Shown: piece by piece, positions 33,136 through 45,061 of the stretch | How positions within the stretch are numbered: the first letter of the stretch is position 1 | Layout of the letters: every line of letters begins with the position of its first letter | Position numbers and translations under genes: made by a program | Notes under the pieces: generated by a model | Told to the model about the DNA's origin: nothing | Database searches by the model: none | The model's input: only the letters and a program-made list of their open reading frames with translations | Assembly: GCA_933207985.1 (NCBI GenBank) | Contig: OW240914.1 | Location: 289,762,408-289,826,407 of the forward strand | Length of the DNA stretch: 64,000 bases | Direction: 5' to 3' | Origin: Pelobates cultripes | Taxonomy: Eukaryota > Chordata > Amphibia > Anura > Pelobatidae

Positions 33136-34804
33136 TACAGATCTTTTTAAAGGTTAAAATGCTATAATAATCAGGGAAAAGCTATACATTTTTTTTATTG
33201 AGAATTAAAAACTGATAAATTAGTGTCAATGTCTATGCCCACAGGGAGCAACCCCATTCACAAAGAGGGTAGCTCCAGTCATAGAATTGACCAGTTTGCC
33301 TGGTGTAAATTTATGTCAGGCTGCCTGCCAAACAATAAGGCCTGCCTTCCAAGGGTGGAACATTACAAAAACATTTATTTATAAAGGGGGGGGAGAGATA
33401 TTAATTTATTTAATGTTAATTAATATTGTATAAATCCACACACATTACATGACCATGAAACTTGAGTTTTGCCCCGTCCAGGAAACTGCTTAATTAGTCA
33501 GAAGCCCCTGAATTGTGAATTGTTGGACATGTTTACTGCAAGGGTTAAATCATAACCCTAGTTAGCAGAATTCAAAGGGTCATTGCGTTTCTATTAAGTT
33601 ACAACTCATCTGGATGAAGTTGGAGTAGGGAACATCTCTGCAACTCACTTCTCTTTAAATATTCAATCACTCACCTCTACATATGCTGTATAAGGGGACA
33701 TGTCATGGTTTCCCCAGTTTCTGTGGGAAGGCTACTGACCCTCTATTAAGTGCTTGCTAAACCCTGCATGAGCCTCCTGTAGTTGATAAGGGGACATTTG
33801 ATAAAAGTATAGTAATAATCAGACATTTCATGGTTTCCCCAATGGCTCCCTGACAACTGGCTATTTTAATTTTTTTTCCTGCCAAGGAAAAAAATCCTTA
33901 TACTTCTTGGAAATAAATTTTAATTTAAGGGATAAAGGTCCGGTGACTAACCTTTCTAGGTATGTAGAGAAAAAAAGCATACAAATATATACCGAGGGCT
34001 TTAGGAATAAGAAACGTATTGATATTTGCAAATGATTTACTTAAGGACTTTCCATCGTTCCAGAAATTACTCAGACCAGTAGATGTCTGCATATATTGTA
34101 ATGCATTTACATATACAATATAGAAAGAGAATCTTTAAAGTGTCCACTGATTAGGACACCATTGATGATAGGACACCTCTGGCTTTCCAGAGTTTGTCAA
34201 ACTAGAAAATAAAAGACAAGTAATTGTTGGATGAGGAATCAGAATATATGGTAATCTTAAGACTTAAATAATAAGACAACAGCAGGACAGTCAGATCCAG
34301 AAGGGCAGCTGTCTTAAAGGAACACTCCAAAAACCTGTTGAATTTTAGCTTGCCGAAGTGTGAAGAATGTATTGTTGTTTTTTTTTATTTCAGTACAAAT
34401 TGGTCTGGTCTGGGGAAGAAGATTAAAATGAAAAAAAGAATGCACAAAAAAAAAATCGCAATCAAATTTGGGCACATTTTATTTAAATATGTCTGCAACA
34501 TGCCTGTATAATTCAAGATTATTCTCATGAAAGTTTCAATTAAACAGCATGTGGTGCTACAGACCAAGAAGACAGTAATGGTAATGGTAACTGATTTTCG
34601 AGATACCTGAGAAATTTTGAATTGGGGTCATCAAGGGAGGAAAATGTATCAGATAAAGTACCCGTGACAATGAACACGGCCTTATATTTTGTGCCTAACA
34701 CTAAGTTACATTTTTGTCCAGTTTGTAAAAGGAGTTCCTTTACAGGTTTAACTGGATTGGTCAAAAGCATGGTGTAGGGAAATTGTTGGGAATCCTCAGC
34801 AAAA
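33136..34804. other. Mostly unassigned DNA
   Basis: 34316-34345 begins TTAAAGGAACACTCC like a TTAA MITE terminus, but no partner end is found. TCATGGTTTCCCCA occurs twice (33706 and 33827). Otherwise nothing is recognised. Confidence 0.35.
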
Positions 34805-35378
34805 TGTAGATAAGCAACTTAACAAAAAATAAACAGGCATATCACCGTAAATAATAAACAGGCATATCACAGTACTTTAACGTGGCCAGGCAGAGTAGGT
34901 GATAGAAAGTATCAGGACTAAGATTAAAGCTGTAACTCGAATGGGTAAAACTAAGCTGAGAGTAGGCCAAATCATAAACCAAAACACAAGCTTGGTCACG
35001 GAGAGCAGGTGTGAGAATCCAAAATACTAACTGCGTACGTGAGGAACCAAGAAAAAACACAGGAACAATGCACTTTAGGGTCTAGAAACCATGAAAGGGC
35101 ACTGTACCTAAGGCTGGAGGGGTATAAATAGGACTGGTCCTTGCATCACTTATGTGGCAGGTTTGCACAGGCACAGTACATTGAGCAGGACCCGAACCAG
35201 AAAATGAATAGGATGTGCTACACTTTAGGATTAATCAAGGCCATAATGACGTGCACAACTTAGTGAAAATGATGCTGCACCTTAATGGGCATGGTCTGTG
35301 AAAATTAGTGAGCAACCCCTCAGAGACTGATGGGACTTCATGGTTGGCTGAAAATGGAGTGGCATTGATGCTGCTACA
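34805..35378 (-). mobile_element. Possible LTR of an LTR retrotransposon
   Basis: The stretch starts TGTAG and ends CTACA on the plus strand. On the minus strand it has a TATA-like CCTATTTATACCC (about 35122) and a layout typical of an LTR. The flanking 5-mers do not match, so no TSD supports it and the boundaries are tentative. A 20-bp segment (AATAAACAGGCATATCAC) is tandemly repeated at 34828 and 34854. Confidence 0.35.
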
Positions 35379-35504
35379 CTTCTCTGCCCAATTTCTATAA
35401 TGGCCCCATCACCATTACTGCCCCATGGAGGTGGTGTAAAAATTGAGAGGGAACTGGAGCACCCACCTTTGGTTGTGAAGGAAGTACACTTCTTGTAAGG
35501 AAAG

Positions 35505-35755
35505 ATCTAGTGTCAAAACTTTCTTTATTGCACAGTATGTTTAATTTAGAATGTCTTATCTCCTGCTCTGTTTTCTAGATCAACAGGAGATAAAAGAAAA
35601 CTTCAAAAGTAAGTTAACATCTGATCGAAAATGAACTGTATAAACAGAAACAAAAGTGGCAAAGAATTGAGCGGTCAGGCTGCAGGGGCATGAGTTATAT
35701 GCCAAAAGTGTTTTATTAAGCTAAACCTGTTTTGATGCCTATTTTTCAATTAAAA
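35505..35755. mobile_element. Partial long palindromic TTAA MITE
   Basis: Shares TTTAATTTAGAATGTCTTATC, GGAGATAAAAG and GGCTGCAGGGGCATGAGTTA with the family at 22671-23211. A central part has been deleted. Confidence 0.65.
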
Positions 35756-36510
35756 GTGTTCTCCAGGAAGTGCCTCTAGTGGGTGTCTGATTCACAGCTA
35801 CTACTAGAAGCACACAAATTGACCAATGTAAGAAGTATAATTTTTTTGTTGGACTATAAGGCCAGAATCTATATATCAAGTCCACTATATTAAACTATAG
35901 TGGTTTTGGTGTTTAGAATGTGCCTATAAAACTCAGTGTGAAGTTAGTTTTTGTTGTAGTGGATATACCCCCTCGTTGTTGTTTTTTTTTTTTTTTTTAT
36001 CTGACAAATTTCCATTACTTCCTATTTAATTACCATAATTATACTGTTTTCAGTACATTTAACGTTTGAAGTAAAACCAAAATCAATAATTATAAATTGT
36101 TTCAAATTTCCACATGAGTCATTCTGGAGGAAAATTGTGCTATGTATGTAATGATCTTTTCAAGAAGGTTCGACAATTCAGTTGTTTTTTAGAACTTCCA
36201 TATTAAGCAAATTATGCGACAATTATTTAACAGTTCAAGACGGACACTTTTATTAGCAGTAACAAAACCACAAACCATTACCTGTAATTTTTTTACATAC
36301 TGTTTTATTGATCTTTTTGACAGTTCATGTCCACAGAGCACATAGTGCAGCATTTCACACAGAATAAAATCACTGGAACACACAGAATGTTCAGTATCTG
36401 TTAAATGTAGGTACAAATCTGACCAAATATGTTGTAACTATATAAATAGTTGTTAACATAGTTCATGTTCATGACGAGAGTTGCCTGAGATTTAGGTGGC
36501 TTAATTATGC
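35756..36510. other. Unassigned AT-rich DNA
   Basis: Contains a poly(T) run at about 35980. No other feature recognised. Confidence 0.3.
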
Positions 36511-37730
36511 ACTGAGCAAAATTATAAACGCAACACTTTTGTTTTTGCCCCCAATTTTCATGAGCTGAACTTAAAAATCTAAGACTTTTTCTATGTACAC
36601 AAAAGGCCTATTTCTCTCAAATATTGTTCACAAATCTGACTAAATATGTATTAGTGAGCACTTCTTCTTTGCCGAGATAATCCATCCACCTCACAGGTTT
36701 GTCATATCAAGATGCTGATTAGACAGCATGATTATTGCACAGGTGTGCCTTAGGCTGGCCACAATAATAGGCCACTCTAAAATGTGCAGTTTTACTGTAT
36801 GGGGGAGGTCCAGGGGGGTCCAAAAACCAATCAGTATTTGTCAGTGAGTTAGTGTATGTGTGTCATTGAGTATCTGTGTGTGTGTGTGTCTGTCAGTGAG
36901 TGAGTGTATGTATGTCAGTGAGTGTCGGTCTGTGTGTCTGTCTGTCAGTGAGTGAGTGTGTGTCTAAGAGTGTGTGGCTTTGTGTGTGTCTGTCAGTGAG
37001 TGTTTGAATGTCAGTGAGTGTCTGTCTGTGTGTCTGTCAGTGAGTGAGTGTTTGTCTGTCAGTGAGTGAGTGTTTGTCTGTCAGTGAGTGTGTGTGTGTC
37101 CGTCAGTGAGTGAGTGAGCCTCACGCAGTGCAACACATCTCCTTCGCATAGAGTTGATCAGGGCATGTGGAATGTTGGTTCACTCCTCTTCAATGGCTGT
37201 GCGAAGTTGATGGATATTGGCAGGACCTGGAACATGCGGTCGTATACGCCAATCCAGAGCATCCCAAACATGCTCATTGGTGAGTATAATGGCCATGCAA
37301 GAACTAGAATGTTTCCAGCTTCCACAAATTGTGTACAGATCCTTGCAACATGGGACCATGCATTATCATGCTGCAACATAAGGGGGTTGGTCGTGGATGA
37401 ATGGCACAACAATGGGCCTCATGATCTCGTCAAGTTATCTCTATGCATTCAAAATGCCATCAATAAAATGCACTTGTGTTTGTTGTCCATAACATACACC
37501 TGCCCATACCATAACCCCACCGCCACCAAGGGCCACAATGTTGACATCAGAAAACCGCTCACCCACACAACGCCATACACGCTGTCTGCCATATGCCCTG
37601 TACAGTGAAACTCGGGATTCATCCATGAAGAGAACATCTCTCCAAAGTGCCAGACGCCATCGAATGTGGGCATTTACCCACTCAAGTCGGTTACGACTAC
37701 AAACTGCAGTCAGGTTGAGACCCTGATGCC
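36511..37730 (-). pseudogene. Tc1-like transposon with transposase C-terminal two thirds
   Basis: The plus-strand left end ACTGAGCAAAATTATAAACG is a known vertebrate Tc1-like terminus. Minus-strand translation gives WMNPEFHCTGHMADSVYGVV, DVNIVALGGGGVMVWAGVCY, GQQTQVHFIDGILNA, then MLQHDNAWSHVARICTQFVE and LAWPLYSP. These are Tc1 DDE landmarks: the second Asp is in QHDNA and the end is in the WPxYSPDMxPIE region, which is damaged. At the first acidic site the usual DESR is read as (M)NPE or DESR depending on frame, so frameshifts are present. The N-terminal DNA-binding part and the other terminal repeat are missing beyond about 37730. A microsatellite interrupts the element at 36841-37117. Confidence 0.88.
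36841..37117. repeat. (TGTCAGTGAGTG)n-type microsatellite inside the Tc1-like element
   Basis: 277 bp of TGTCTGTCAGTGAGTGAGTG variants lie between CAGTATTTG and GCCTCACGCAGTG, two blocks that are about 15 bp apart in intact members of this Tc1 family. Confidence 0.9.
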
Positions 37731-37759
37731 TGTAGAGGGAGCTACTGCCCCTAATTTGT

Positions 37760-38720
37760 TATACAAATTACCTGTCCACCATTTTTTGGATCCCTAACTT
37801 ATCCAGGCAGATGCCATTTTGTTGGAGCCAAAAAAAGGAAAAATAAAAATGTAATTGGTCATGTGACTATAATGTCACAAAACCGTTATTTTCAAACTCC
37901 TAACCCTATTTAAGTAGCTCAGGTCCCATTCACTCTGTAAAACACTTTTGCTAAGGTCTATCCAAGGAGAAACGTGTTAAGTGTATTGTTTATAACTTTT
38001 GTATCACTTTTTTATTATATATTGTATTACTTTTATATATTTTTTTATATTAAAGTACTTTTTAAATTGGACCTAACTTTGCTGCTGTTGGATTGTTTGG
38101 AGCTATATCCCTGGTGGGGATCATACCACCCAAGCGCTTTGGATTGAGCAAACCGGAACTTGCTCTTTAGCATGTGAGTAGATTTAACTTATTTATTTCT
38201 GCTTACACTCATTTTTACGGTGTACACTATTGTGGTTCTGTTTTTTTATCTCCACATATACACGGACAGAAGAATTTATATTTACACCTGTATCCTTGAG
38301 TGGGGATCATACCACTTCAAGCGCTATCAGAGGAGCCAGGTTTTACGGCTCCATTACACGTGAGTGTACATTTTATAGTTTTTACCTACCCTTGCTTCAT
38401 AGCTCTACATACTTCACCATATACGATTTTTGTTTGTTTATTTTTTATGAGGATATCCCCTACCACACCTATAATTCGAAGAATTACCTTTGCACTTGAT
38501 CCATAGGCGAGTATTATTTTGTCCAGGAGCATACACTGGAGCTGTATTAAAGCTCCAAGAAAGTTTAAGTGCACATCTTTTATTTTACCTATCATCACTA
38601 CAGTATTAAATACTACACTATTATTTCTTCTCTGGTTCTTTCCACATATACCTTGTCAAGGATTACTGAAGCGCTGCACCTACCCCCTGTTTTTATATGA
38701 AATGCAGAGCTTTAGTAAGT
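37760..38720 (+). mobile_element. PLE-like terminal region (possible solo pLTR)
   Basis: The block starts with AT-rich DNA and carries a hammerhead-like motif at 37942-37984. It then contains two diverged direct repeats of about 185 bp spacing, each with GTGGGGATCATACCAC followed by CAAGCGCT (38114-38140 and 38299-38323) and a GTGAGT block. This layout resembles PLE terminal regions and has no coding sequence. Assignment is by analogy with the PLE copies at 19.7-22.4 kb and 62.8-64 kb. Confidence 0.45.
37942..37984 (+). ncRNA. Hammerhead-like motif (degenerate)
   Basis: ACACTT (37942-37947) pairs perfectly with AAGTGT (37979-37984) as stem I. GAAAC (37969-37973), a two-base loop and GTT (37976-37978) give the short stem III and the UH site. 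A TCT/GGA stem II is possible. The CUGANGA core is poorly kept (TTGCTAA or CTAAGGT depending on alignment). Confidence 0.35.
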
Positions 38721-38868
38721 GGATGTTGGGTAAACAGCTAATTAAAACCAAAATATGTGTAGACTACAGTGGTCCAGTGCAGATGTGCATGGGGAAAAAT
38801 GTGCTTTGTTCACATTTGTTAAATATTAAAATACTGATCCGAGCAAAAAAATTTCTCTCATTAACCAT

Positions 38869-38948
38869 TTAACCCCTTGAGGACCAAACTTCTGGAATAA
38901 AAGGGAATCATGACATGTCAGACATGTCATGTGTACTTAAGGGGTTAA
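38869..38948. mobile_element. Short palindromic TTAA MITE
   Basis: 80-bp copy of the family at 27854-27933, same orientation: TTAACCCCTTGAGGACCAAA to TACTTAAGGGGTTAA. Confidence 0.85.
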
Positions 38949-39074
38949 ACATTAAAAACTGTTTAACGCTGAATGAAATGATGGCACAAGGAGAATCCAG
39001 ACACTATAACTATTTCAATGAGATGAAGTAGATGAAGTGCCTACAGTGTCCCTTTAGATATAGCAATCACCATA

Positions 39075-39480
39075 ATGATACCAATTAGGGAGGTATCTGC
39101 TAAATTGTTTAAAGTGCAACATTAAGAAAAGCTATTTTTAAATTTATATTTTTCAGATGTTTAGTGAATAGCTCCCTAATTTGGTATCTTTAATTATCCC
39201 AATCCTTTAATTATCCCAATCCAAAGAATAGAAAATTAGGGAATTATTTACTAAACAGTTAAAATACGAGAAAAAAAAATATGAAAAGCCCTTTCTTAGT
39301 TTTCTCTCTTTAATTTGTTTAGTAGCTAACTCCTTAATTTGCTATCCTTACCAATAAGAAAATATCCAAAATTATTTGTTTTGATTTGTTACCAATAAGG
39401 TAATTTCAATGCAAAATGCTGATGAGCTTGGACGAAATGTGTCTTGGAACAAAAATGAATTGTACATGTCTAATGTCGAG
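39075..39480. mobile_element. AT-rich foldback element
   Basis: ATTAGGGAGGTATCTGCTAAA, TTTAGTGAATAGCTCCCTAAT, TTAGGGAATTATTTACTAAAC and GTTTAGTAGCTAACTCC alternate as inverted copies. The same motif set is found at 59640-59940. It is probably a MITE of unknown superfamily. Near its right edge is a CTGATGA..GAAA..GTC string (39419-39443). Confidence 0.5.
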
Positions 39481-39524
39481 TAATGCGGGCAGAAATGCTG
39501 TAAAATATAATTGAAGATTATGCT

Positions 39525-40211
39525 AGCTTTAGTGTACTAATAATCTTAATTTTAGTAATGACAGGAGGTGAGTATTTTGCATAATCTTTCTTTACTAGCT
39601 CCACACAGCAGCAAAGAAACACATAGAAAAAAGAACCAATCACAAGAGAGTAGGATGTACATAAGGCATAGTGACCTCATCACTTCCTCTTTCAGAAAGC
39701 AACATCAAGCAGAAGTAAACATATAACAAGCAATAACAATAACTCCTAAGTCCAACATCCGAAGGAGCAAACTTCCCCGTGAATTCCACACAAACAACAA
39801 AAAATATTCAGGGATGAATCCAATCCGAAGGATCACAATTCCAGAGAGTTTCACATGAACAAATAAATGTCTTCAGAGATGAATCATACTGAAAAGAGAA
39901 TGTGTAACAGGTTTAGACACATAGTCATGAACATGTAAATCCAAGTAACATACCGTATACATCATCCCATATAAGAATATTGTAAACTAAAACCTTATAA
40001 CTGAACAACTATAATGTAAAACTCCCATGAGAATTCCAGATTAATTGAAATACAATCATCAATGTAAACACAAAACATTGAGAGCCCAACCCACCTTAGA
40101 CCAGTGATACATACAAAGAAAACGAAAAGAAAGGGTGGATTAGCGAAGCAGGGAGGGAAAATACTTGCTTCCTGTCATTACTAAAATTAAGATTATTAGT
40201 ACACTAAAGCT
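39525..40211. repeat. Perfect 42-bp inverted repeat, DIRS-associated
   Basis: AGCTTTAGTGTACTAATAAT and onward (39525-39566) is the exact reverse complement of 40170-40211; the arms stay similar for about 14 bp further inward. The spacer is about 600 bp of AT-rich non-coding DNA. The right arm abuts DIRS-derived sequence. DIRS elements end in inverted repeats, so these are read as DIRS termini. Confidence 0.8.
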
Positions 40212-42070
40212 TAGGTTTTAGGATCCTTGTCCATCGGTAGTCCCCAGACTGAGACGTGGGCCATTGATCCGTCCAAGCCACCACATACTGGATCAAGGTA
40301 CAGTTCCAAACATCATTCAGACCAGGAAAGCCCAAAGGAGAGGTAGCATCGTCACGTCCATGGGGCCCAAGGGACTCCTAAGAGGTGTCTAGCAGCCTGC
40401 GATATTCCGCCAATCTGCCAAGAACCCCAGAAAGAGTCCCGACCACCAGGGTCAACCGACCCTCCAGTAATAGAAGATGCAGGTTTCCTTCAGATCTGTG
40501 ATAAAAGTATTATATGAATGTAGGAGGAGGAGATTCTTCACATTCAGTCCCGTAAGGTCCAAGAAACAAGGATGACTCTGTCACAGCGGGATTGCCAAGA
40601 CAGTGTTATTCGCTGAACAACAAGATGATGGAGAAGTTTCGCAATCATTGCAAGGGAGGGAAAAGCATACATCCCCAAGGGGAGGCCCAGGTGGCCGGAG
40701 TGCAATCACCATTGTGCACCCTCATGCAATGTGCCAATTGAAGAACACCACATTGTGGCGGTCCCTCTGATATGTGTCTCCCCCAGGAGATAGGCCGACC
40801 TCGGGGTTCTGCGAGAAAGGCAGGAATCGAAGATGCCTTTCATGATGTCTGATAGAAGACGGGAGTTAGTTCCGTCCAGGCGATTGGTATACCTAACCGT
40901 CGATGCTCTATCCATCCGTAGCAGGATACAACCGAAGGGAGAAATTCTGAGTTGTGAAACCTTTTATGTGGGTGTGGTCTCGCAGGCTGTTCACGCATCC
41001 CCTTGCCCCACAAGCTGGCATCCGACTTCTGAAGAAGTCCGGTTGATCGTAGGGGTCTGCCTTAGTGAACCTGACCAGGCCTCACTAAGGAAGATGGCCC
41101 GGATGGAGGAGGGCAGTATCCCACGATCTGGGCGAGTGTATATAGGGCTATGGTGTTGCAGTGAAAGACCGTGTGAAAATTCCTTGAGGATAGAGGAGAC
41201 CTATGCAGGAAAGAACTTCCACGTGGAAGGAGCGCAGTCGCTTCCGAATCCTAAGAAGCGGTTCATCCAGCACGAAACACGACGATTCCAGCCGGACCAC
41301 GGAGAATCTCGAGTGTTGGCACAGTCTTGAGCTCCCTGAATCGCCCGCAGGAGATTGTCCAGGAAGATAACGCTATGTCTTCCCCATACGTAATTGATCA
41401 CTGGTTTCAGTAGTTTCATTAAGCCCCCCCAGGGATCCGAGTTGAGGGGCCAGGTGAAGAGCCGAGGTTGATCATGTCACAGGGGACCTAGATAACGTCG
41501 TCAAGGGGGGTGGAAAAGGATCACCATGACGTGTCTTCATATCCAGTTTTGTCAGGCCAGTCGTCCACGCAAAAGGTTCCATATTAGGTTTGAATTCCTG
41601 TGGGTGGAGTAGAAAGTACAGTCGATGGTACCTTAGAGGTTTTAACCTGAGGAAAACAGTATCTAGCACATCTGCACGTTCTGTCTTTTCTGTCCGATCG
41701 TCTGGAGCACCAGAGCCTGACTCTCACTCATCCCGGGTAATAAAGTTAGCGATAGCAGGGCACGTGGTCAGATGTCCTGAAGTGGTTGCGACAAAGTCAC
41801 GCTGTCAGCCAGTCCTGAAGAACACCCCTTAGAGGGGGTTACCACATAACACCTTCCTCCTGGATGTGTGGGTCTTGATGAGGGCAGCGAGACCATAAAC
41901 GTGTACTATAAGTTCCCTCTGGAAAAGTGTGCCTTGTGCCTGTGGTCCCAATGATTTGGTGCCCAGATCCGTCAATACGGAGGAGTGCTGCTATGCACTT
42001 CCCATAGGAGAGGCAAACACTGGGGTTTCTGACGAAACTGACACATCTCTGAGTCTATTAACGAATATTG
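40212..42070 (-). pseudogene. DIRS retroelement copy (RT and RNase H remnants)
   Basis: On the minus strand 41419-41340 gives MKLLKPVINYVW then VIFLDNLL, where the DIRS RT box YLDD has become FLDN. Downstream, 40915-40830 gives MDRASTVRYTNRLDGTNSRL and LSDIMKGIFDSCLSRR, the DIRS RNase H end (MDNxSAVRYINRxGGTxS). Other blocks in 40212-40700 match the downstream part of the better copy at 43150-45060 at the nucleotide level (for example CCATGGGGCCCAAGGGACTCC against GGGGCCCATGAGTCCCATAG). Many frameshifts and deletions are present. The tyrosine recombinase expected in DIRS elements was not found. Confidence 0.7.
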
Positions 42071-43149
42071 GGAGCCAATGTTAAACCCCGGTGTAAGCCA
42101 CCATCTTGATAAGGAGCACAAATCTGTGCTCCAACATCCCTTAAAAAAACATATAACTGAAGTAATTCAACCTAATGTGTAATTATACAGAGAACTAATC
42201 TGTGCTGTAATAGTTCATCTGAGGGTAATATCCCTTTAAATCTCTATATAATACAATATAACATGAATTTATAGTACAGAATAATACTTACCTGTATTTG
42301 AACTTGTGACCTTAGGTTTCAACACCTTTGTCAGAGCCGCTTGAGCTGTGAGTGCAGCATGTTGTAAGCAGGCAGCATTAGTATAAACTACTCCCGAGCA
42401 TCGTAAATAGCGGCGCACGGGTGTAGCAAGATGGCCACCCTCAATATCGTGAGATGCAAGATTAAAGATGGCCACCACAGTGCACCAAGATGGCTGCCCT
42501 CAATCTCGCGAGATGGTTTGATGGCAATGAGCCGCGAGTCCGGCCGGCAGATTGTCTGGCAGACTGTCAATCATACAAACACCTAGCACTATAACTAATT
42601 ATATATCAACAACATATATGAATGAAACCAAGAAGTCTGCACTCACCTGAACATGCATACATTAAAGCGAGCTGCTGGGGCCAAAATATATAACATACAA
42701 AATACACAATCCAGCGCACTCGCTTATTCACTAAACAATGATTTTTAAATCTTACAGATTGTAATAGTTTTATTTAAAAAGACCTCACCTAGGCAAAAAA
42801 TAATGGGGGTTTAGTTACATTATATGATCATACATTGCATAAGCCTGCCACAACGTCAATGTACCCCATTCTTGGCAGGTCCTACTCTAGCAGCCTAACC
42901 CCCTCCCTGCCACAGGTGCCTCATTCAAGGATCCTATTTAGCCTTAACTTGCCGAGAGTCCCAGAGAATTCAGGAAAGATAAATAGCAAATGCAAATGGA
43001 TGGGTGTTTCCAGACTAGAAATGCACTAATCGGGCAATGAGCCGCTGAAATAGCAGAACGAAAAAACGTTTATTGTACAATAAGACTTGCCACTGTCAAA
43101 AAGAGACAATAGGAAGTTCACAATATTCACCAAAGTTGTTGAAAAAGGA
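42071..43149. other. Mixed repeat remnants
   Basis: 42410-42520 holds AAGATGGC(C/T)(A/G)CC-type segments three times, separated by TC(G)CGAGATG, an imperfect local repetition. 42610-42960 is the inverse of the dispersed repeat at 31510-31915 (AATCCAGCGCAC, CCTAGGCAAAAAATAATGGGGG, CACAGGTGCCTCATTC). No coding region is supported. Confidence 0.5.
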
Positions 43150-45060
43150 TTAATATCCCTTAACTAACACCAGCGAACCCAGAACCGCCATGCAGAAAGG
43201 TATGATCTACAGGTTCCTGGGGCCCATGAGTCCCATAGGAGGCTTTGAGCAGAGCCCGAAAGTCCTGAGACATACCAGGATCCCCTGAAACAGGCCAGGC
43301 TACGAGTTGAAGACGACCATGGATGGCAAGAGGAGGGAAGTCCCCAGATGGATCTAGGAGGAGGTCTCGAGAGGAAGAAGCAGAGAATAATCTGCAGACA
43401 TTTCTAGAAGTTTGGGATACCAAGGCTGGGCTTTTCAGAAAGGAGTTATTAACAGGATCTTGACTCCAAGAACCTTGAGATGATGAAGAGTTTGAGGAAT
43501 CATTGAGAAAGGTTGAAAACCATAAGCTCCTGCTGACAGCCAAGATTCTTGGAAGGCGTCGACGGCTTGAGACATCGGATCTGGTAGCCAACTGAAGAAG
43601 AAGGCGTCTGTCTAATGATTCAGTCTAGAGGCAAATTGGTCTAGCAGGACAGGCCTGCAAAGCAGATTCAGATGATAGAAGACACCCGGGTCTAGGTGCC
43701 AATAGCTGGCATCTCTCCAGTGACGGTAGAACCAGTTTGTCATGAGGTTGTCTGGCAGATATTCTGCTCAAAGAGAGAGATTTCTCTCCAGACAGAACTG
43801 GTAGAGCTCTTTTGTAAGGTCCGACAGGAGTTTTGATCGAGAGCCCCTTAGATGATTGAAACGATTGAAACATTGTCCATCCTGAGAATCAAAGAACAGT
43901 TGTAAGTGTCTTTGGCGAAACTGTGAATCACAAAGGCACCTGCCATCAGCTTGAGGCAATTGATGTGCATCGGGGGTTCTGACTGTGTCCAGAGACCGCC
44001 CGTGGAGAGGTCGGACCAAGTGGCTCCCCAACCTAGGAGGCTGGCATCTGACTCGAGGACAAAATCAGGTTGGCATCCGAATATAGCTTTCCCATTCCAG
44101 GCTTCCATGTTTTGGAGCCACCATTCTAATTCCAGAGAGACTTCGATGAAAATCGGTTGGTCGTATGATCTGGATCTGTGAAGATAACATATCTTGAGAT
44201 GTTGCATCACCCTGTAATGTAGGGGGCCCGAGAAAATTGCCTGCATGGAGGCTGAGAGGAGTCCTATTAATCGGGAAGGAGAATATGTTGAGAGGACAGT
44301 AGTCTCTGAATATCTCTTTTAAATGGGAGTTGAAGAATTGAAAGGACGGAGTCGATCTGAAAACCCACGAAAATGACAGTTTGCAATTGGTTCTGTAGGA
44401 GAAATTTGGTCATATCTGTATGTTTTCAAAGAGTGTGTGGATCTTGCGCCATCTTGCACCATGATTAAGATGTCATCTAGTTAGACGATGGATCTGATAC
44501 CTTGGGACCAGAGAAGAGCCATAACTGGTTCATCAGTTTGGTGAAACACCAAGAAGCAGAAGAGAGACCAAAAGGGAGGCAAGTGAATTGCCAGAGATCT
44601 TGTTGCCATAGGAATTGTAGGAAGGGACGGTGAGAGGACGAGAACCAATCTCCCTCGCAAAGAAGGTCCAGAAGTATGTGTATGTCTTCCATTTTGAAGT
44701 GTCGATATAAGATGAACTGAATTAAATTTCTCAAGTTGATAATCAGGCGAAAGTCGTTTGAGTTCTTCCGGACAAGGGAAATGTTGCTGATAAACCTGGG
44801 AGTGAAGAGGGTTCAATTGCACCCTTGTCTCTGAGTTTGCAGAGTTCCATATGTAATATGGCGGTGTAGATGGGGTGGGGAGGAAGAAACTCTCGTAGTG
44901 GGTCGGTGGTGAAATGAGGAAACCTGAAACTGTCTGAAGGATCCTGAGTGAGAAGAGACCATTGTGGGAAAAAACGGGCTAAGCGTCCTGCGATAGGTAT
45001 TAGAAAATAAGGTAGGTGCATTACCTTGAGCCGTGCAACCCCGGAGAGAAGCAGACCCAA
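43150..45060 (-). pseudogene. DIRS retroelement copy (RT-RNase H-tail)
   Basis: Minus-strand frames give, in order from 45060: the region before RT, QFILYRHFKMEDIHILLDLL (about 44700), LWQFTCLPFGLSSA (about 44580), MNQLWLFSG-type block, then a stop followed by LDD at 44469-44480, where YLDD is expected. RNase H follows at 44246-43770: QAIFSGPLHYRVMQHLK, FVLESDASLLGWGA (catalytic Asp), INCLKLMAGAFVI (the usual Glu is Lys), LRMDN (second Asp) and SRSKLLSDLTKELYQFCLER. A C-terminal tail with RLQLVAWPVSGDPGMSQDFR lies at about 43300. Stops, frameshifts and the E-to-K change show it is inactive. The 5' gag-like part and the tyrosine recombinase frame are not seen. Confidence 0.85.
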
Positions 45061-45061
45061 A

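Noticed and set aside
37114..37608. Plus-strand open frame of 164 codons
   Set aside because: It is the antisense reading of the Tc1-like transposase on the minus strand.
40833..41330. Plus-strand open frame of 165 codons
   Set aside because: It lies opposite DIRS RT/RNase H sequence on the minus strand and shows no domain.
42308..42334. Minus-strand CTGACAA..GAAAC..GTC, another hammerhead-like string
   Set aside because: No stem I pairs, stem II is absent and G8 is changed, so chance is a sufficient explanation.
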